From Roseovarius mucosus DSM 17069 (GTDB lineage Bacteria; Pseudomonadota; Alphaproteobacteria; Rhodobacterales; Rhodobacteraceae), in assembly GCF_000768555.3 (NCBI RefSeq), contig NZ_KN293983.1:1-64000 (forward strand): a stretch of DNA of 64,000 bases. Direction: 5' to 3'. The notes beneath the pieces are model-generated. The model saw only the letters and a program-made list of their open reading frames with translations, made no database searches and was not told the DNA's origin. Made by a program: the position numbers and the translations under genes. This document shows, in pieces, positions 25,162-34,441 of the stretch; position 1 is the first letter of the stretch; each line of letters opens with the position of its first letter.

Positions 25162-25723
25162 TCGCGGCGACACCGAAATGCGGGTTGCGCGCGAAGCCGG
25201 GTGGTCGCGGGCCGATCTGGTCTGGGAACGTCTGACTGAGGCGGGCTGTGCGGCCTATGTGGCGGGCGACCGGGCAGGGGCCGCGCGTGCGCTGCGGCGC
25301 GCGGGATGGGTGGCACGGCTGTTTTTCGGCGCGCAGGATATGCGGCGGGCCACCAGCCTTGCCAATCTTGCGGTTCTGGCGCGCGATGCCGGGCAGGGCG
25401 CGCGGGCGGAAGCCTTGCAAAAGCAGGCCTTGAGCCTCTGGCGGCGCGCGCCCGAGGTTGTGGGCGGGATCGTGTTCAAGCCGCGCAGCCGCTCGTCGCT
25501 CTTTCATCTGCGGATGGAGGCGCTGCACCGCGACACGTTCCACGACAACATGCGCAAGCGCTATCGCGCCATTGCCGCCGAGAGCGATCAGGCCCTCAGG
25601 CGGCTACTGGTCGGGGCGCGACCCGAGCGGCCGATCTGTGCGCGCTGGCGGGGGGAAAAGCCGCCGGTGTTCGATGACGGGCGCAAGTTTCTGGCGGCGG
25701 CGCTCCTGATTGCCGAGGGCTGA
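25112..25723 (+). CDS. Hypothetical protein with TPR-like helices
   Basis: A protein of about 203 residues that begins MSYVEMNMFAPRIWGFDRGD and has helical repeats rich in Ala and Arg (AYVAGDRAGAARALRRAGW, then SLANLAVLARDAGQGARAEA), which look like a short TPR region. It starts 50 bases inside livF, so it is probably translated from the same message. I cannot assign a function. Its coupling to the transporter suggests a helper role, such as regulation or assembly, or simply shared need. An alternative start is the ATG at 25127. Confidence 0.65.
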   Translation: MSYVEMNMFAPRIWGFDRGDTEMRVAREAGWSRADLVWERLTEAGCAAYVAGDRAGAARALRRAGWVARLFFGAQDMRRATSLANLAVLARDAGQGARAEALQKQALSLWRRAPEVVGGIVFKPRSRSSLFHLRMEALHRDTFHDNMRKRYRAIAAESDQALRRLLVGARPERPICARWRGEKPPVFDDGRKFLAAALLIAEG

Positions 25724-25770
25724 GATTTTTTGAGTATTTGAAGAACGATGAAAGGCGGGGCCTCGGCGAG

Positions 25771-25791
25771 GTCCCGGCTCAAGTCCGGGAC
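25771..25791. repeat. Dispersed CCCGGN-TCAAG-CCGGG palindrome
   Basis: TCCCGGCTCAAGTCCGGGA lies between convergent genes. The flanking GACGGGTGCGGGTTCGATG is also similar to the sequence after the copy at 40215. The other copies are near 3726, 15231 and 59378. Confidence 0.55.
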
Positions 25792-25821
25792 GGGTGCGGG
25801 TTCGATGAGGCGCGACACGCC

Positions 25822-26676
25822 CTAGTGCCCGCCGCCCAGGATGCCGATGGCGGTAAAGACGCCCAGCACCGCCAGCCATTGCGTGCCGCGCAGGCGTTCA
25901 CGAAGGAAAATCGCGGCAAAGAGCACGGTGATCACGCCAAAGGTCGAGGCGCCGATGGCGGCGAATTCGGGGCGCGCGGTCTGGCCCGCGCCGATCACGC
26001 AGCCGATGGCCAGCGCGTCGAGCGTGCCCATCAACAGCAGAAGCGGCGCGTGACGGCGGCTGAGCGCAAGGGGCGCGCGCAGGGCCAGAGCAAAGCCCAG
26101 CACCACCGCCAGAGCGGCAGCGCGCGTGGGAGCCAGGAGCAGCAATTCGCCGCCCGTCGCTGTGGCCTGATGCCCGATAGCGAAGGTGAGCGCAAAGCCC
26201 GCGGCGGCGAGCAGCGACCAGCCGATGGCGGGCAGGGGGCTGGCCGGGGCCTCGGCCGTGTCATGGCCTGCATCGCTCTGGGCGATATAGGCCACGCCGC
26301 AGATGATGAGACCGACCATGATCCATTCGAGCGGCGTGGTGGGCGCGCCATTGAGGCTGGCCCAGCCGACCGAGAGAATCGGATAGGCCCCGATCACCGG
26401 TGCCACGAGCCGGACTGGACCGATCGAAAAGGCGCGGTAGAGCGCCGTGCCGCCGATGCCAAAAAAGACGCCCGCGAGCACAGCAAGGCCGATGTCGCCG
26501 CCTTGGGGCGCGTGAAGCCCCGCATAGGCGCTGATCGGGGTCACGATCATGAGCCCAAACGCAAGAACCCACACCAGCGGCGCGAAAATCCCGTTATTCT
26601 GGCTGACGTAGCGGACGCAGACATCATGGGTGCCCCAGGCGAGTGCCGCGACAAGGCCAAGGATGAGAGCGGTCAT
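25822..26676 (-). CDS. DMT-superfamily (EamA) transporter
   Basis: A 284-residue membrane protein with about ten hydrophobic segments and two EamA halves (the N-terminal GLVAALAWGTHDVCVRYVS; the second half ending ITVLFAAIFLRERL and TQWLAVLGVFTAIGILG). Such proteins export or import small metabolites. The substrate is unknown. It is convergent with the transporter operon and divergent from tdm, which lies 145 bases away, so it may share a control region with tdm. No special link to amine use is visible in the protein. Confidence 0.85.
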   Translation of the reverse strand: MTALILGLVAALAWGTHDVCVRYVSQNNGIFAPLVWVLAFGLMIVTPISAYAGLHAPQGGDIGLAVLAGVFFGIGGTALYRAFSIGPVRLVAPVIGAYPILSVGWASLNGAPTTPLEWIMVGLIICGVAYIAQSDAGHDTAEAPASPLPAIGWSLLAAAGFALTFAIGHQATATGGELLLLAPTRAAALAVVLGFALALRAPLALSRRHAPLLLLMGTLDALAIGCVIGAGQTARPEFAAIGASTFGVITVLFAAIFLRERLRGTQWLAVLGVFTAIGILGGGH

Positions 26677-26821
26677 GCGGGGTTTTCTCCAGTGGTCTGT
26701 GCCGAGAATTCCGGGCTTGGTTCGGGTTTGATGTTGCTGGCGGGGAAGGGTTGCGATATTCTTATTGTTAAATAAATATTCCGCTTATGCAAATATCTTG
26801 CAGGGAAAGAGGAGGTCCGCA

Positions 26822-29192
26822 GTGTTGGAAATGCGCTATCCCGAGGTCAAGGCCGGGCCGCCCCGGCCCAGTGTGATTGTCGAGCCGCGGGTGTTTTCCC
26901 TGCCGCCCGGAACCGAACGCTATGTGGTCGAAGGCGCGGGCGCAATCCTCATTCGCGTCGAGGCGGGAGATCGCTTGCGGGTGGTGAATACCGAAGGCGG
27001 GCAACGCTGCGAGATCGTGACGGCGCGGCCGGACGGGGCGATTGATCCGGGCATTCTGGGTGAAGCGGGCACGGGCGAGGCGACGGGGCTCAGGGCGCTC
27101 TTGTCAGGGTCAGAGACCTCGTTGCGCGGATTGCGCATGGGGCTGGAGGCGCGAGGGATTGATCTGGCGCGGGCGCGGTCGGTGGATGTGTTCGATTCGG
27201 GCAGCCCGGCGGGGGACGAGGCGGAATTCACCGTGCAGCGCGACGGGGTGGCGGTGGTTGCCGCGCCGGGGGGGCATCATGGATTTCACGGCGCAGGATA
27301 CCGCGACGCCGTTCACGGTCTGGGTGACGCGTGCCACGCTCAAATCCGCCGCGCGGTTCGAATTGCCCGATCCGCTGGCCGATCCGGTGACGGATTTGCG
27401 CGTCCATTCGGCGACGGCCGAGTCCTATTTCGTCAAGGCGGGGGATTATATCCAGATCCTCGACGTGGACGGGCGGCAATGCACGGATTTCCAGTGTTTC
27501 GCCGCGCGCAAGCTGGACAAGGGGGTCGAGCATGCGCTGGATGTGACCACGACGCGCACGCTGATGGGTCATGCCTATCCGATGCCCGGTCTGCATGCGA
27601 AATACTATGATCAGGATATGCTGCCGCTGGTCGAGGTGGTGCAGGATACGGTCGGGCGGCACGATGCCTTTGCGCTGGCCTGTGCCGCGAAATACTATGA
27701 CGACATCGGCTATCCGGGGCATGTGAACTGTTCCGACAATTTCAACGCCGCCCTTGCCCCGCATGGGGTGACGGGGCGCGCGGGCTGGATGGCGATCAAT
27801 TTCTTCTTCAACACCGGCATTGATGCGCATGGGGTGATGTATACCGACGAGCCCTGGACGCGGCCGGGCGACTATGTGCTGCTGCGCGCCTTGACGGATC
27901 TGGTCTGTGTGAGTTCGGCCTGTCCGGATGACACCACCGCCGCAAATGGCTGGAACCCCACGGATATTCACGTTCGCACCTATAGCGGCAAGGAAACCTT
28001 TCAAAGATCGGTGGCCTATCGGCCCACCCCCGACGCGGAGCCAAAGATGACCAAACAGACAGGATTTCACCCGTGTTTCGCGCGGTTTACCGAGAATTTC
28101 ATCGAGTATAACGGTTTCTGGCTGGCCAGCGCCATGTCGAGCGCGGGGCCGATTGCCGAATATCACGCCTGCCGCCAGAAATCCGTGGTGCTGGACCTGA
28201 GCGCGCTGCGCAAGTTCGAGATCACCGGGCCGGATAGCGAGGCGCTCTGCCAATATGTCTTTACCCGCGACATCAAGAAACTGCCGGTGGGCGGCGTGGT
28301 CTATACCGCGATGTGCTATCCGCATGGCGGCATGATCGACGACGGCACGGTGTTCCGCCTTGGGCAGGACAATTTCCGCTGGATCGGCGGCAGTGATTAC
28401 GGCGGCGAATGGCTGCGCGAGAAGGCGCAGGAACTGGGGCTGAAGGTGCTGGTGCGGTCCTCGACCGATATGCAGCACAATATCGCCGTGCAGGGGCCGG
28501 AGAGCCGCGATCTGCTGAAAAAGGTGATCTGGACCGCGCCGCATCAGCCCAAGTTTGAAGAGCTGGGATGGTTCCGGTTCACGCCCGCGCGCATCGGCGA
28601 TCACGACGGGATTCCCGTGGTGGTGTCGCGCACCGGTTATACGGGCGAGTTGGGCTATGAGATTTTCTGTCACCCCAAACATGCGGTCGAAGTCTTTGAT
28701 GCGGTCTGGGCGGCGGGCAAGGATCATGGGCTGACGCCCATGGGCCTTGAGGCACTGGATATGGTGCGGATCGAGGCGGGGCTGATCTTTGCGGGCTATG
28801 ATTTCAGCGATCAGACCGATCCGTTTGAGGCGGGCATCGGGTTTACCGTGCCGTTGAAGTCGAAGCCGGATGATTTCATCGGGCGAGAGGCGCTCATCCG
28901 GCGCAAGGAGCATCCGGCGCGGGTATTGGTCGGCCTCGACATCGACAGCAACGTGGCGGTGGGCCATGGCGACTGTGTCCATATCGGGCGCGCGCAGATC
29001 GGTGAGGTGACATCCTCGATGCGCTCGCCGCTCTTGGGCAAGAATATCGCGCTGGCGCGGGTCGATGTGGCGCATCATGCGGTGGGCACAGCCGTTGAGA
29101 TCGGCAAGCTCGATGGCCAGCAAAAACGCTTGCCCGCGACGATCGTGCCCTTTGCCCATTACGATCCGCAAAAGACGCGCCCGCGCTCTTGA
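26822..29192 (+). pseudogene. tdm: Trimethylamine N-oxide demethylase Tdm, with a frameshift
   Basis: Tdm splits trimethylamine N-oxide into dimethylamine and formaldehyde. The GTG at 26822 has AGAGGAGGT six bases upstream. The frame runs to ...VVAAPGG and then breaks at seven G (27268-27274); with six G it would continue as PGG-IMDFTAQDTATPF. The repaired protein is about 789 residues, the size I expect for Tdm. The N-terminal part has DUF1989-type zinc-binding features (GRQCTDFQCF, NCSDNF, SSACPDDTTAANGW). A GcvT-type tetrahydrofolate domain covers about 430-789 (RTGYTGELGYEIFC). Internal ATG 27279, preceded by the G run, could restart translation. This may be a real mutation, a sequencing error or slippage. 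Confidence 0.85.
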
Positions 29193-29237
29193 CTTGCGTC
29201 AAGGCGAGGGGCTCGTCCGGCTGAAAGACTGGCGGGT

Positions 29238-29678
29238 ATGAGCACGGCACTTGAAGATATGGGCGGCGAAGAACGGCTGCGGGACCTGGTTCGGACGTTC
29301 TACGACCGGATGGAAGGGGACCCCGCGGTCTATCCGCTGCACCGGCTGCATTTTCGCGGTCATGGGCTGGAGCATACGCGCCAGACGCAGTTTGAATTCC
29401 TGTCCGGGTTTCTGGGCGGGCGCGCCTATTATCGCGAGCGGTTCGGGCATATGGACCTGCGCGAGATCCATGCGCATGTGCCCATCCGGCAGGCGGATGT
29501 GACCATGTGGCTCGAGACATTCGACGCGGCCCTGCGCGCCGAGGGGATGGAGGGGCCGGTGGTGGATCGGTTTCGCGCGGTGTTGAACCGGGCGGCGCAT
29601 ATGCTGATCAACGAGGTGCCGGATTGGCGCGTCGAGGCGGACCGGACGGGGCAGGGGTGCCCGGTGTCGGGGGGCTGA
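29238..29678 (+). CDS. Truncated hemoglobin, group II-like
   Basis: A 146-residue globin. Features are GGEERLRDLVRTFYDRM at the N-terminus, FLSGFLGGRAYYRERFGHMDLR in the middle, the proximal His (His78 in LREIHAHVPI) and Trp91 at the G8 position, as in group II truncated globins. It lies 45 bases downstream of tdm in the same direction. Tmm and Dmm need oxygen, so it may serve oxygen or NO handling, or protection from formaldehyde-linked stress. The adjacency is the only evidence for that link. Confidence 0.82.
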   Translation: MSTALEDMGGEERLRDLVRTFYDRMEGDPAVYPLHRLHFRGHGLEHTRQTQFEFLSGFLGGRAYYRERFGHMDLREIHAHVPIRQADVTMWLETFDAALRAEGMEGPVVDRFRAVLNRAAHMLINEVPDWRVEADRTGQGCPVSGG

Positions 29679-29822
29679 GGGCGCTGCGCGGTCGCTGGGC
29701 CGGGGACTAGCGAAGCAACGGTGCCGTATGGCAATTTATGCCAGCAACGTCTGTCTAACCTCATAGCCTAGCAATCCCTCTCGAAATCGCTAGGCCGCGG
29801 GACGGCCCAGCGATCCGCGCGG

Positions 29823-29852
29823 CGGCGCTTCGCGCCTTGTTCCGCGCGGGAA
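29823..29852. repeat. Dispersed GCGCTTCGCGCCTTGTTCC repeat
   Basis: The third copy of the family seen at 3600 and 15328, located in the 280-base gap between convergent hemoglobin and gmaS genes. The rest of the gap (29679-29822) holds no gene that I can support. Confidence 0.55.
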
Positions 29853-29902
29853 CAGACTATACGTGTACACCCCAATTGTGTAGTTCGCGCGCATGCAACT
29901 CA

Positions 29903-29934
29903 AACGAAAAGCCCGCGCGATCTCTCGCACGGGC
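29903..29934 (-). terminator. Rho-independent terminator after gmaS
   Basis: On the minus strand GCCCGTGCGA and TCGCGCGGGC form a 10-base stem (with one G-U pair) around a GAGA loop, followed by TTTTCGTTT. It lies 24 bases after the gmaS stop and ends the amt-mgs-gmaS operon. Confidence 0.75.
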
Positions 29935-29957
29935 CTGTTGTCCAATGTAACGCGCCC

Positions 29958-31286
29958 TCAGATGTCGAGCGTGTTGTCGCGTTCCCATTTGGTGAAATGG
30001 CTGACAAAGGAATTCCATTCCTGCCGTTTCAGCTTGAGATAGGCGGCAGAGAAATCATCGCCCATCGTGGCCTTGAGTTCCTTGTCCTTGTCGTATTCGC
30101 GCAGCGCGTCGAGCATGTTGAGCGGCAGCTTGGGCGCGCCGCGCACCTTGTGGCCCTCGGCATACATGTCGATGTCGTGACGCTTGCCCGGATCGGCCTT
30201 GGAGCGGATGCCCGAGAGACCCGCAGCGATGATCACGGCCTGCAGGAGATAGGGGTTGACCGCGCCATCGGGCAGGCGCAGCTCGAACCGGCCGGGGCCG
30301 GGGACGCGCACCATATGGGTGCGGTTGTTGCCGGTCCATGTCACCGAATTGGGCGCCCATGTGGCCCCCGAGATGGTGCGGGGCGCGTTGATGCGCTTGT
30401 AGCTGTTGACGGTCGGGTTGGTGATGGCTGCAAGCGCGCTTGCATGCTTCATGATGCCGCCCAAGAAATGCTTGCCGCGCTCAGACAGGCCAACTTCGCC
30501 GGTCTGACCCTCGCCCTTGCCGGCAAAGACGTTGGTCTTGGCCTTGGCACCGGGGCCATCCCAGACCGAAATATGCGCGTGACAGCCGTTGCCGGTCAGG
30601 CCTTCGATCGGTTTGGGCATGAAGGTGGCGCGGAATCCGTGCTTTTCCGCGACCGATTTGGTCATGAACTTGAAGAAGGAATGTTTGTCTGCGGTGGCCA
30701 GCGCGTCGTCATATTCCCAGTTCATTTCGAACTGGCCATTCGCATCCTCGTGGTCATTCTGATAGGGCTTCCAGCCCAGTTCCAGCATATAGTCGCAAAT
30801 CTCTCGCACGACATCATAGCGGCGCATCACGGCCTGCTGGTCATAGCAGGGCTTGCCGCTGGTGTCATGGGGATCGCTGATCTGATCGCCCTCGGGGGTC
30901 AGCAGGAAGAACTCGGCCTCGATGCCGGTCTTGACATGCATCCCTTCGGCGGCGGCCTCGCCGATCAGGCGGCGCAGCACGTTGCGCGGGGCCTGAGCCA
31001 GATCCTGGCCATCCATGACGCAATTGGCGGCGACCCAAGCGACATCGCGCTGCCAAGGCAGCTGGATCACCGAGGCGGGATCGGGCACCGCCAGCATGTC
31101 GGGATGCGCGGGCGTGAGGTCCAGCCAGGTGGCAAAGCCCGCGAAACCGGCGCCGTCCTCTTGCATGTCGGCAATCGCCTCTGCCGGCACCAGCTTGGCG
31201 CGCTGTCCACCGAACAGGTCGGTGTAGGAAATCATGAAGTATTTTACGCCCTTGTCCTTGGCAAATTTCGCCAGATCACTGGTCAT
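29958..31286 (-). CDS. gmaS: Gamma-glutamylmethylamide synthetase GmaS
   Basis: A 442-residue enzyme of the glutamine synthetase superfamily, which joins methylamine to glutamate with ATP to give gamma-glutamylmethylamide. Catalytic-core features include GIEAEFFLL (metal-binding Glu), NDHEDANGQFEMNWEYDDAL, the ATP-site segment KPIEGLTGNGCHAHISVWD and NRTHMVRVPGPGRFELRLPDG. Glutamine synthetase proper would be paired with glnB. Here the partner genes are mgsABC, immediately upstream in the same operon, which favours GmaS. It lies last in the operon, 74 bases after mgsC. Confidence 0.92.
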   Translation of the reverse strand: MTSDLAKFAKDKGVKYFMISYTDLFGGQRAKLVPAEAIADMQEDGAGFAGFATWLDLTPAHPDMLAVPDPASVIQLPWQRDVAWVAANCVMDGQDLAQAPRNVLRRLIGEAAAEGMHVKTGIEAEFFLLTPEGDQISDPHDTSGKPCYDQQAVMRRYDVVREICDYMLELGWKPYQNDHEDANGQFEMNWEYDDALATADKHSFFKFMTKSVAEKHGFRATFMPKPIEGLTGNGCHAHISVWDGPGAKAKTNVFAGKGEGQTGEVGLSERGKHFLGGIMKHASALAAITNPTVNSYKRINAPRTISGATWAPNSVTWTGNNRTHMVRVPGPGRFELRLPDGAVNPYLLQAVIIAAGLSGIRSKADPGKRHDIDMYAEGHKVRGAPKLPLNMLDALREYDKDKELKATMGDDFSAAYLKLKRQEWNSFVSHFTKWERDNTLDI

Positions 31287-31360
31287 TTTTTCGGTCCCTG
31301 TTGTTCATGTGTTATCGGATAGTGGAGGGCGTGGCCCAAGAGGCCACGCCGGATCGGGGA

Positions 31361-32704
31361 TCAGAAGCTGGTGCCGGGTTTGCCGGGCCACCAATCGGTT
31401 CCGGCAAGCGGCACCTTGGCCATTGCGGCGGCCTCCATCGTCACGGCGCAGAGATCCTCTGGTTCGAGATTGTGCAGGTGGCTCTTGCCGCAGGCGCGCG
31501 CGATGGTCTGCGCTTCGAGTGTCATCACCTTGAGGTAGTTGTTGAGGCGACGCCCCCCTTCGATGGGGTCAAACCGCTTCATCAGCTCGGGGTCCTGGGT
31601 GGTGATGCCCGCGGGGTCCTTGCCCTCGTGCCAGTCGTCATAGGCGCCCGCGGTGGTGCCAAGCTTGTTATACTCGGATTCCCACTTGGGATCGTTATCG
31701 CCAAGGGCGATCAGGGCCGCCGTACCGATGGCCACAGCATCCGCGCCAAGCGCCATGCATTTGGCCACGTCCGCCCCGGTGCGGATGCCGCCCGAGACAA
31801 TGAGTTGCACTTCGCGGTGCATGCCGAGATCCTGGAGCGCGCGCACTGCTTCGCGGATACAGGCGAGGATGGGTTGGCCCACGTGTTCGATGAACACGTC
31901 CTGTGTCGCGGCCGTGCCGCCCTGCATCCCGTCGAGCACGACCACATCGGCCCCGGCCTTGACGGCCAGCGTGGTGTCGAAATAGGGGCGTGCGCCGCCG
32001 ACCTTGATATAGATCGGAACCCGCCAGCCGGTGATCTCGCGCAGTTCCAGCAGCTTGATTTCCAGATCGTCGGGGCCGGTCCAGTCGGGGTGACGGCAGG
32101 CCGAACGCTGGTCGATGCCCTTGGGCAGGTTGCGCATCTGCGCCACGCGGTCCGAGATTTTCTGACCCAGAAGCATACCGCCGCCGCCGGGCTTGGCCCC
32201 TTGGCCGACGACCACTTCGATCGCATCGGCGCGGCGCAGGTCATCAGGATTCATGCCATAGCGCGAGGGCAGGTATTGATAGACCAGTTTCTTGGAATGG
32301 CCGCGTTCCTCGGGGGTCATGCCGCCGTCACCGGTCGTGGTCGAGGTGCCCGCCAGCGTGGCACCGCGCCCCAGAGCCTCTTTGGCGGGGCCAGAGAGCG
32401 CGCCAAAGCTCATGCCCGCGATGGTGATCGGGATGTCGAGCTGGATCGGGTTCTTGGCAAACCGGGTGCCCAGCGTCACCGAGGTGTCGCAGCGCTCGCG
32501 GTAGCCTTCGAGCGGGTAGCGCGAGATCGACGCGCCCAGAAACAGCAGGTCGTCGAAATGCGGCACCTTGCGTTTGGCCCCGCCGCCGCGAATGTCATAG
32601 ATGCCGGTGGCCGCTGCGCGGCGAATTTCCGCGTTGATCGACTGTGTAAATGTCGCCGACTGGATCGGCTGTGTGCGCGGAGCGCCGTGGGTCTCGTCTT
32701 TCAT
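31361..32704 (-). CDS. mgsC: N-methylglutamate synthase subunit C (FMN-binding glutamate-synthase-like)
   Basis: A 447-residue homologue of the FMN/Fe-S domain of GltB. It has GMSFGALSGPAKEALGRGA, the glycine-rich FMN site (VLDGMQGGTAATQDVF), and VSGGIRTGADVAKCMALGADAV, followed by a C-terminal Cys-rich-like region (TIARACGKSHLHNLEPEDL). With MgsA and MgsB it converts gamma-glutamylmethylamide (or methylamine plus glutamate) to N-methylglutamate. It lies 11 bases after mgsB. The order mgsA-mgsB-mgsC-gmaS is that of known methylamine operons. Confidence 0.92.
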   Translation of the reverse strand: MKDETHGAPRTQPIQSATFTQSINAEIRRAAATGIYDIRGGGAKRKVPHFDDLLFLGASISRYPLEGYRERCDTSVTLGTRFAKNPIQLDIPITIAGMSFGALSGPAKEALGRGATLAGTSTTTGDGGMTPEERGHSKKLVYQYLPSRYGMNPDDLRRADAIEVVVGQGAKPGGGGMLLGQKISDRVAQMRNLPKGIDQRSACRHPDWTGPDDLEIKLLELREITGWRVPIYIKVGGARPYFDTTLAVKAGADVVVLDGMQGGTAATQDVFIEHVGQPILACIREAVRALQDLGMHREVQLIVSGGIRTGADVAKCMALGADAVAIGTAALIALGDNDPKWESEYNKLGTTAGAYDDWHEGKDPAGITTQDPELMKRFDPIEGGRRLNNYLKVMTLEAQTIARACGKSHLHNLEPEDLCAVTMEAAAMAKVPLAGTDWWPGKPGTSF

Positions 32705-32715
32705 GGTCTGAGCCC

Positions 32716-33393
32716 TCAGTATGCGTTGTCAGGTTTGAAGTTGTAAAGCTGGCGTGCCGAGCCGTAGCGCTTGAACTCTTCGGGCTTTGCGTCGCAGCCG
32801 CCACGTTCGAGCAATTCGGCAAGGAGTTCCAGATGTTCGGGGCGCATTTCCTTTTCGATGCAATCGGCACCGAGGGACTTCACGCTGCCGCGCACGAAAA
32901 GCCGCGCCTCGTAGAGGCTGTCACCCAAAGCGTCGCCAGCATCGCCACAGACAACAAGGTTGCCCGATTGCGCCATGAAGGCAGACATATGGCCGATATT
33001 GCCATGCACGATGATGTCGATGCCCTTCATCGAGATGCCGCAGCGCGACGAGGCGTTGCCCTTGATGATGAGCGTGCCGCCATTGCCGGTGGCCCCGGCG
33101 TATTGGCTGGCGTCGCCTTCGACGACCACGGTGCCGCTCATCATGTTCTCGGCCACGCCCGGACCTGCGGAGCCATGCACATGCACGGTGGCCTGTTTGT
33201 TCATGCCCGCGCAGTAATAGCCGGTCGAGCCCATGACATGCACCTCGATGGGCGCGTCGAGTCCAACGGCGATGGCATGGCTGCCGCGCGGATTGATGAT
33301 GTCCCAACCGGTTTGGTTGGTCTCATTAGCCTGTGCCTGAAGGGTGGCATTGAGGCTGCGCAGCCCTTCGGCGGCGAGGTCAAATGTCTGCAT
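32716..33393 (-). CDS. mgsB: N-methylglutamate synthase subunit B (GltB C-terminal-like beta helix)
   Basis: A 225-residue protein with the right-handed beta-helix (GXGXG) fold of the glutamate synthase C-terminal domain. Typical repeats are VHVMGSTGYYCAGMNKQATV, GTVVVEGDASQYAGATGNGG and GNIGHMSAFMAQSGNLVVCG. It should hold the other subunits together, as the same domain does in GltB. The ATG at 33393 starts one base after the mgsA stop. A longer frame exists but runs through mgsA in another frame. Confidence 0.9.
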   Translation of the reverse strand: MQTFDLAAEGLRSLNATLQAQANETNQTGWDIINPRGSHAIAVGLDAPIEVHVMGSTGYYCAGMNKQATVHVHGSAGPGVAENMMSGTVVVEGDASQYAGATGNGGTLIIKGNASSRCGISMKGIDIIVHGNIGHMSAFMAQSGNLVVCGDAGDALGDSLYEARLFVRGSVKSLGADCIEKEMRPEHLELLAELLERGGCDAKPEEFKRYGSARQLYNFKPDNAY

Positions 33394-33394
33394 A

Positions 33395-34291
33395 TCAGTG
33401 CTTCCAGAAATAGACGGTTGCGGGCTCGGGTTCCCAGACGCGGGCCTGTTCGATGCCCGGCAGGTTGACGAGGGCGCGGTATTCGCTGCCGAAGGCCACG
33501 TATTGATCGGTTTCGGCCATGACGGCGGGTTTGCAGGCGATGGGATCGCGCACGACGCCAAAGCCATCCTCGGTGCCAACCACGAAGGTGAAGAAACCGT
33601 CGAGATCAACAAGCGAGCTTTCGAGCGCCTCGCCCAGGGTGGCACCTTCGCGCATTTTCCACGTGAGATAGGCGGCGGCCACTTCGGTGTCGTTCTGGGT
33701 CTCGATCCGCACGCCCTCGCGCAGCAGTTTGCGGCGCAGCGAGTTGTGGTTGGAGAGCGAGCCGTTGTGCACGAGACACTGATCGGCACCTGTGTTGAAC
33801 GGGTGCGCGCCCATGGTGGTCACGGCCGATTCGGTGGCCATGCGGGTATGTCCGATGCCATGGGTGCCGTGCATCGCCGAGATGTCGAAACGGGCGGCGA
33901 CGTCCTTGGGCAGGCCCACTTCCTTGTAGATCTCGAGGCTCTCGCCTGCGGACATGACGCGCACGCCGGGGGCGATGCTCTCAAGTGCGGCGCGGGTCTC
34001 GGTGGCCTTGTCGGCGGGGAAATCCAGCACCGCATGGGTATCCTTGCGGGTGAGGGTGACGGGCGCGCCGAGCTCGGACGACAGGCGCTCGGCCAGACCG
34101 TCGAAATCCTGGGCGGCGTTATCTGACTGGATGGTCAGTTTGGCGTGGCCCGCCTGTGGTGCGCCGTAGATGGCGATCCCGGCACTGTCGGGGCCACGGT
34201 CGGTCATGGTGATCAGCATATCGGTCAGCAAGCTGCCAAGCTGGGGTTCAAGTGCTTTGTCTTTCAGGAAAAGTCCGACAATCCCGCACAT
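33395..34291 (-). CDS. mgsA: N-methylglutamate synthase subunit A (class II amidotransferase)
   Basis: A 298-residue glutamine amidotransferase of class II. After loss of the start Met, Cys2 (MCGIVGLF) is the nucleophile. Other features are MTDRGPDSAGIAIYG, GIGHTRMATESAV and AHPFNTGADQCLVHNGSLSNHNSLRRKL. In this family the domain releases methylamine from gamma-glutamylmethylamide. The ATG at 34291 is required because the catalytic Cys must follow the first Met. It heads the mgs block, 150 bases after a small membrane protein gene and an amt-like gene. Confidence 0.9.
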   Translation of the reverse strand: MCGIVGLFLKDKALEPQLGSLLTDMLITMTDRGPDSAGIAIYGAPQAGHAKLTIQSDNAAQDFDGLAERLSSELGAPVTLTRKDTHAVLDFPADKATETRAALESIAPGVRVMSAGESLEIYKEVGLPKDVAARFDISAMHGTHGIGHTRMATESAVTTMGAHPFNTGADQCLVHNGSLSNHNSLRRKLLREGVRIETQNDTEVAAAYLTWKMREGATLGEALESSLVDLDGFFTFVVGTEDGFGVVRDPIACKPAVMAETDQYVAFGSEYRALVNLPGIEQARVWEPEPATVYFWKH

Positions 34292-34441
34292 TCGCGTTTG
34301 CTCCACTTTGGTGATTCTGCCCCGAGGGGCTGCCTGAGTCCGAGGCTAGCATCGGGCTGAAGGCGCTGCAACTGAAATGAATAAAAGTTTCCTAAGGGTA
34401 ATTTGCGCGGGTTTGTAAGACCCGCGCAAATCACGGCAGGA

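Noticed and set aside
27228-29171. A 647-codon minus-strand frame
   Set aside because: It is a shadow of tdm. The tdm frame has conserved DUF1989 and GcvT motifs.
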